Shown: piece after piece, positions 7,054 through 9,214 of the stretch
Layout: the number at the start of each line of letters is the position of its first letter
Position numbering within the stretch: the first letter of the stretch is position 1
Source of the DNA: an uncultured Eubacteriales bacterium
GTDB taxonomy: Bacteria; Bacillota; Clostridia; Lachnospirales; Lachnospiraceae
Assembly: GCA_900313855.1 (NCBI GenBank)
Contig: OMSZ01000009.1
Location: forward strand, 1-9,214
DNA: 9,214 bases
Direction: 5' to 3'
Notes under the pieces: model-generated
Told to the model about the DNA's origin: nothing
Seen by the model: only the letters and a program-made list of their open reading frames with translations
Database searches by the model: none
Translations under genes and position numbers: made by a program

Positions 7054-7152
7054 AGAAATATAAATGTTTCCCGAAAGATTTTATTATGTCAGATACTGAT
7101 AAGTTAACTTGAGGGATCATTATTAATAAGTATAAGAAAAAGGAGAAAAACT

Positions 7153-7959
7153 ATGAAGAAAATGAAAAAGTATCTTGCACTTCTTACAATGGGCGTACTT
7201 GGAATGTCTGTACTTGTAGGATGTGGTGGTTCCGATGTTTCAGGAGATCTTGGTGATAACGCAGAGGTTAATGTAAGCAGTAACGGTGATGCAATTACCT
7301 TTGGTACAAACGCCGAGTTTCCTCCATTTGAATTTGTTACAAGCGGTGGAGTTATAGATGATTTCGATGGTATCGATATGAAGATAGCAAAGCAGATCGC
7401 TGATGACAACGGTATGACTGCTAAGATTGAGAACATGGAGTTCGATTCTTTGCTTATCGCGCTTGAGAACGGACAGGTTGATGCTGTAATTGCCGGAATG
7501 TCTATTACAGACGAGAGAAAAGAAGCCGTTGATTTCTCGGTTCCATATTATACAGCTACACAGGTTATGATCGTTAAAGAAGATTCCGATATTGCAAAGG
7601 CTTCTGATATGGAAGGAAAGAAGATTGCAGTTATTCAGGGTTATACAGGTGAAGAGTGTGTTAAGAATCTTGGATATGAGTATGAGGCTTTCAAGAAGGG
7701 AACAGAGACAATACTTGAGCTTGTTAACGGAAAATGTGATGTAGTAGTTATCGATTCTGCAACAGCACAGAAGTATGTTAAAGACAATGAAGGTCTTAAG
7801 ATTGTTGAGGATTCGTCTGTATTCGAGAACGAGGAGTATGGAATTGCTGTTAAGAAGGGTAATGCAGAGATTCTTGATAAGGTTAATGCTTCCGTTCAGA
7901 AGATGTTAAACGACGGAACTATCGCTACATGGGCTACAGAATATTCTGATGCCGAGTAA
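7153..7959 (+). CDS. Polar amino acid ABC transporter, lipoprotein substrate-binding subunit
   Basis: A 268-residue extracellular solute-binding protein, family 3, tethered by lipid and feeding the permease. Residues 1-23 are a lipoprotein signal with lipobox LVGC and lipidated Cys24, followed by a short Gly/Ser/Asp linker. The mature domain shows FGTNAEFPPFEF (50-61), FDGID (71-75), AGMSIT (114-119), Arg122 in TDERKEAVDFS, which in this family binds the alpha-carboxylate, and Asp201 in VVIDSATA, which in this family binds the alpha-amino group. IQGYTGEE (161-168) replaces the more usual GTTG-type loop. The start is supported by AGGAG 7 bases upstream. Substrate is an L-amino acid; which one is not clear. 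Expression may exceed that of the upstream genes. Confidence 0.94.
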   Translation: MKKMKKYLALLTMGVLGMSVLVGCGGSDVSGDLGDNAEVNVSSNGDAITFGTNAEFPPFEFVTSGGVIDDFDGIDMKIAKQIADDNGMTAKIENMEFDSLLIALENGQVDAVIAGMSITDERKEAVDFSVPYYTATQVMIVKEDSDIAKASDMEGKKIAVIQGYTGEECVKNLGYEYEAFKKGTETILELVNGKCDVVVIDSATAQKYVKDNEGLKIVEDSSVFENEEYGIAVKKGNAEILDKVNASVQKMLNDGTIATWATEYSDAE

Positions 7960-8053
7960 TTAACGGGTTTAAGTTAATTATAAGTTTCGTATATTAGAAA
8001 ATGTTATTAACAATAGAAGGTAATTAATACCTTTGCATATTAAAAGTATTATT

Positions 8054-8111
8054 AAAGAGGCTGTCTGTTTGTTCATGGTATGCTACCATTACAAAGTAAG
8101 ACAGCCTCTTT
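8054..8111 (+). terminator. Large nested inverted repeat, likely transporter operon terminator
   Basis: AAAGAGGCTGTCT (8054-8066) and AGACAGCCTCTTT (8099-8111) form a perfect 13-base-pair stem. Within the 32-base loop a second perfect hairpin, ATGGTA-TGC-TACCAT (8075-8089), is nested. The outer stem itself ends in CTCTTT, so the T-run is partly in the stem. It sits 94 bases after the binding-protein stop. A dispersed palindromic repeat is an alternative. Confidence 0.65.
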
Positions 8112-8118
8112 GTTACAA

Positions 8119-8137
8119 TTCACAGTTTAGCTGTGAA
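8119..8137 (+). promoter_or_regulatory. Perfect dyad upstream of the serine hydrolase promoter
   Basis: TTCACAG-TTTAG-CTGTGAA is a perfect 7-base inverted repeat lying 47 bases before the -35 box of the next gene. A related TTCACA (8155-8159 region) and TTGTGA (8184-8189, the -35 itself) recur nearby. It could be an operator or simply an RNA hairpin. Confidence 0.3.
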
Positions 8138-8183
8138 ATAGGAACTTCCCTTTTTCACATGTATTTGAACTTTTAAAACAAAC

Positions 8184-8212
8184 TTGTGAATAGTAAGCAT
8201 TTAATGTATAAT
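8184..8212 (+). promoter_or_regulatory. Promoter of the serine hydrolase gene
   Basis: TTGTGA (8184-8189), exactly 17 bases, then perfect TATAAT (8207-8212). Transcription should start near 8219. The ATG at 8186 lies within this promoter and therefore cannot be the start used by this transcript, which supports the downstream ATG at 8267. Confidence 0.65.
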
Positions 8213-8266
8213 TGCATTTGGATTTTTGTTTTTCGTTTAGAATATTACGGAGTATCGATAGTAGAT

Positions 8267-9163
8267 ATGAATATAAATGATCTTAAAAGGATTTTGCCTG
8301 TTACTATAGCGATAATGCTTATAATTGGTTTTGGCAGCGGGAACAGGGCTTGTGCCAAAGATATATCTGACAGCACCGTTGAAAATCCGGTTGAGGATTT
8401 ATCAAAAGAAGCATTTTCTCCGGAAAGTGGTAAGAAGGGGCTTACAAAGCTTAAAAGGAAGCTTAACAAAAAGCTTTCCGGACAAAAAGGTAAATGGTCA
8501 GTATATGTCAAGAATCTTGATACGAACGAATATTTACTTATTAATAATAAGAAGCTGCCATCGGCAAGTCTGATAAAGCTGTTTGTGATGCTTTCGGTAT
8601 ATGAAGAAGTGGAACAGAAAAAGCTTTCAGAGGATTCTTCACTAAAAAGCAGTATCAGAAAAATGATCACTGTAAGTGATAATGAAGCGGCTAATGAGCT
8701 TACCAAAATGCTTACGAAAAAGAAAACCTTCAGCGCCGGAGCCAATAAGATCAACAGATTTTGCCGGGATAACGGATATGGTAAAACACGGTTTTTGGTA
8801 GAAATGGGTAAGTGCTCAAAAAGGAATGTCACAAGTACAAAGGACTGTGGCTGGGCTTTAGAGAGAATGTATCGCGGTACTGCAGTAAACAAAAAGAGTT
8901 CCAAGAAGATGATAAAGCTATTGAAAGCTCAGCAAAGACGTGGGAAGCTGCCGGCAGGGCTTCCGAAGGGAGTTACTGTTGCCAATAAGACAGGCGAGAC
9001 TTCTTTTGCTGAAAATGACGCGGCTATAGTGTATTCGGAAGGCGCGGACTATATAATAGTAGTGATGTCAAATAACGGGAATGGTTCTGTAGAAATGATA
9101 CGGGATATTTCGGGGATGGTATACAGATATTTTAACTCAGTCGGAGAAATCCCCCACCTCTAA
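8267..9163 (+). CDS. Secreted class-A beta-lactamase-like serine hydrolase
   Basis: A 298-residue exported protein of the beta-lactamase-2 fold (serine hydrolase, DD-peptidase/class A lineage). The signal peptide has KR at 7-8, a hydrophobic core at about 9-24 and a probable cleavage after ACA (30). Active-site motifs in order are S101-L-I-K104 (SxxK), S137-D-N139 (SDN) and K241-T-G-E244 (KTG). The omega-loop R-x-E-x-x-L-N of true class A enzymes is not seen; the region reads FLVEMGKCSKRNVTSTKD, more like uncharacterised wall-associated members. Penicillin hydrolysis is therefore not assured; a peptidoglycan-related or unknown hydrolase role is as likely. The start at 8267 is chosen from the signal peptide and promoter position, although its GGAG lies about 14 bases away, which is long. 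The basic, Lys-rich N-terminal region (about 55-75) could bind the wall. Confidence 0.85.
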   Translation: MNINDLKRILPVTIAIMLIIGFGSGNRACAKDISDSTVENPVEDLSKEAFSPESGKKGLTKLKRKLNKKLSGQKGKWSVYVKNLDTNEYLLINNKKLPSASLIKLFVMLSVYEEVEQKKLSEDSSLKSSIRKMITVSDNEAANELTKMLTKKKTFSAGANKINRFCRDNGYGKTRFLVEMGKCSKRNVTSTKDCGWALERMYRGTAVNKKSSKKMIKLLKAQQRRGKLPAGLPKGVTVANKTGETSFAENDAAIVYSEGADYIIVVMSNNGNGSVEMIRDISGMVYRYFNSVGEIPHL

Positions 9164-9182
9164 GCTTAGGTGTAGGTGGGGG
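9151..9182 (+). other. C-rich/G-rich palindrome overlapping the gene end; terminator or IS200/IS605-type end
   Basis: CCCCCACCT (9151-9159) and AGGTGGGGG (9174-9182) form a perfect 9-base-pair stem, with an alternative CACCT/AGGTG inner pairing around AAGCTT. The left arm encodes the last residues IPHL of the serine hydrolase. The following TTATGTCAAAC has no T-run, so it is a weak terminator. Such a CCCCCACC/GGTGGGGG hairpin followed by TGTCAA resembles ends of IS200/IS605-type elements in Firmicutes, recalled from general knowledge and not verified. Confidence 0.5.
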
Positions 9183-9214
9183 TTATGTCAAACTATACTC
9201 AGTCGGGGTACAAG

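Noticed and set aside
7110..7136. TTGAGG-16-TATAAG as a promoter for the binding-protein gene.
   Set aside because: Transcription would start within the ribosome binding site, leaving almost no leader; more likely chance in AT-rich DNA.
8134..8147. GAAATAGGAACTTCC resembles one arm of a yeast FRT site.
   Set aside because: Only one arm is present, with no spacer or inverted partner, so it is a chance match.

Overview
The window looks like chromosome of a low-GC Gram-positive anaerobe, most likely a Lachnospiraceae-type Clostridia. Reasons are AT-rich DNA, strong AGGAG-type ribosome binding sites, a ClpC adaptor of the MecA type, a three-gene polar amino acid ABC transporter with a lipoprotein binding subunit, and a multi-domain wall protein ending in a TKTGD-type sorting signal. 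The family-level assignment is inference from protein style, not from a marker gene.

Layout. (1) 3-3605, plus strand: the 3' part of a large cell-surface protein. It is open at the window edge, because it lacks a signal peptide and starts inside a choice-of-anchor-A-like domain. A pilin-type domain, five isopeptide-type Ig-like domains, a Thr/Lys/acidic stalk, a last SpaA-like domain and a sorting signal follow. (2) 3756-4598, minus strand: a MecA-family adaptor converging on the surface gene, with a shared hairpin terminator between them. (3) 4599-5538: a 940-base stretch without a convincing protein gene. It holds a very AT-rich divergent promoter region, a probable independent non-coding RNA (about 4863-5299) with its own promoter, several perfect hairpins, 20-base tandem repeats and a strong terminator, then a second promoter and a structured leader that could switch access to the ribosome binding site of the transporter. 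(4) 5539-7959, plus strand: permease, ATPase and lipoprotein binding subunit of a polar amino acid importer. A large nested hairpin follows. (5) 8267-9163, plus strand: a secreted class-A-beta-lactamase-like serine hydrolase with its own promoter. Its 3' end runs into a C-rich/G-rich palindrome flanked by 10-base direct repeats, resembling the end of an IS200/IS605-type element.

How they work together. Permease, ATPase and binding protein form one importer. The surface protein, serine hydrolase and MecA adaptor look like independent housekeeping or envelope units. The most interesting part is the non-coding region 4830-5538: a candidate structured RNA of unknown family and a candidate regulatory leader with mutually exclusive pairings. 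I could not match either to a known RNA family by eye.
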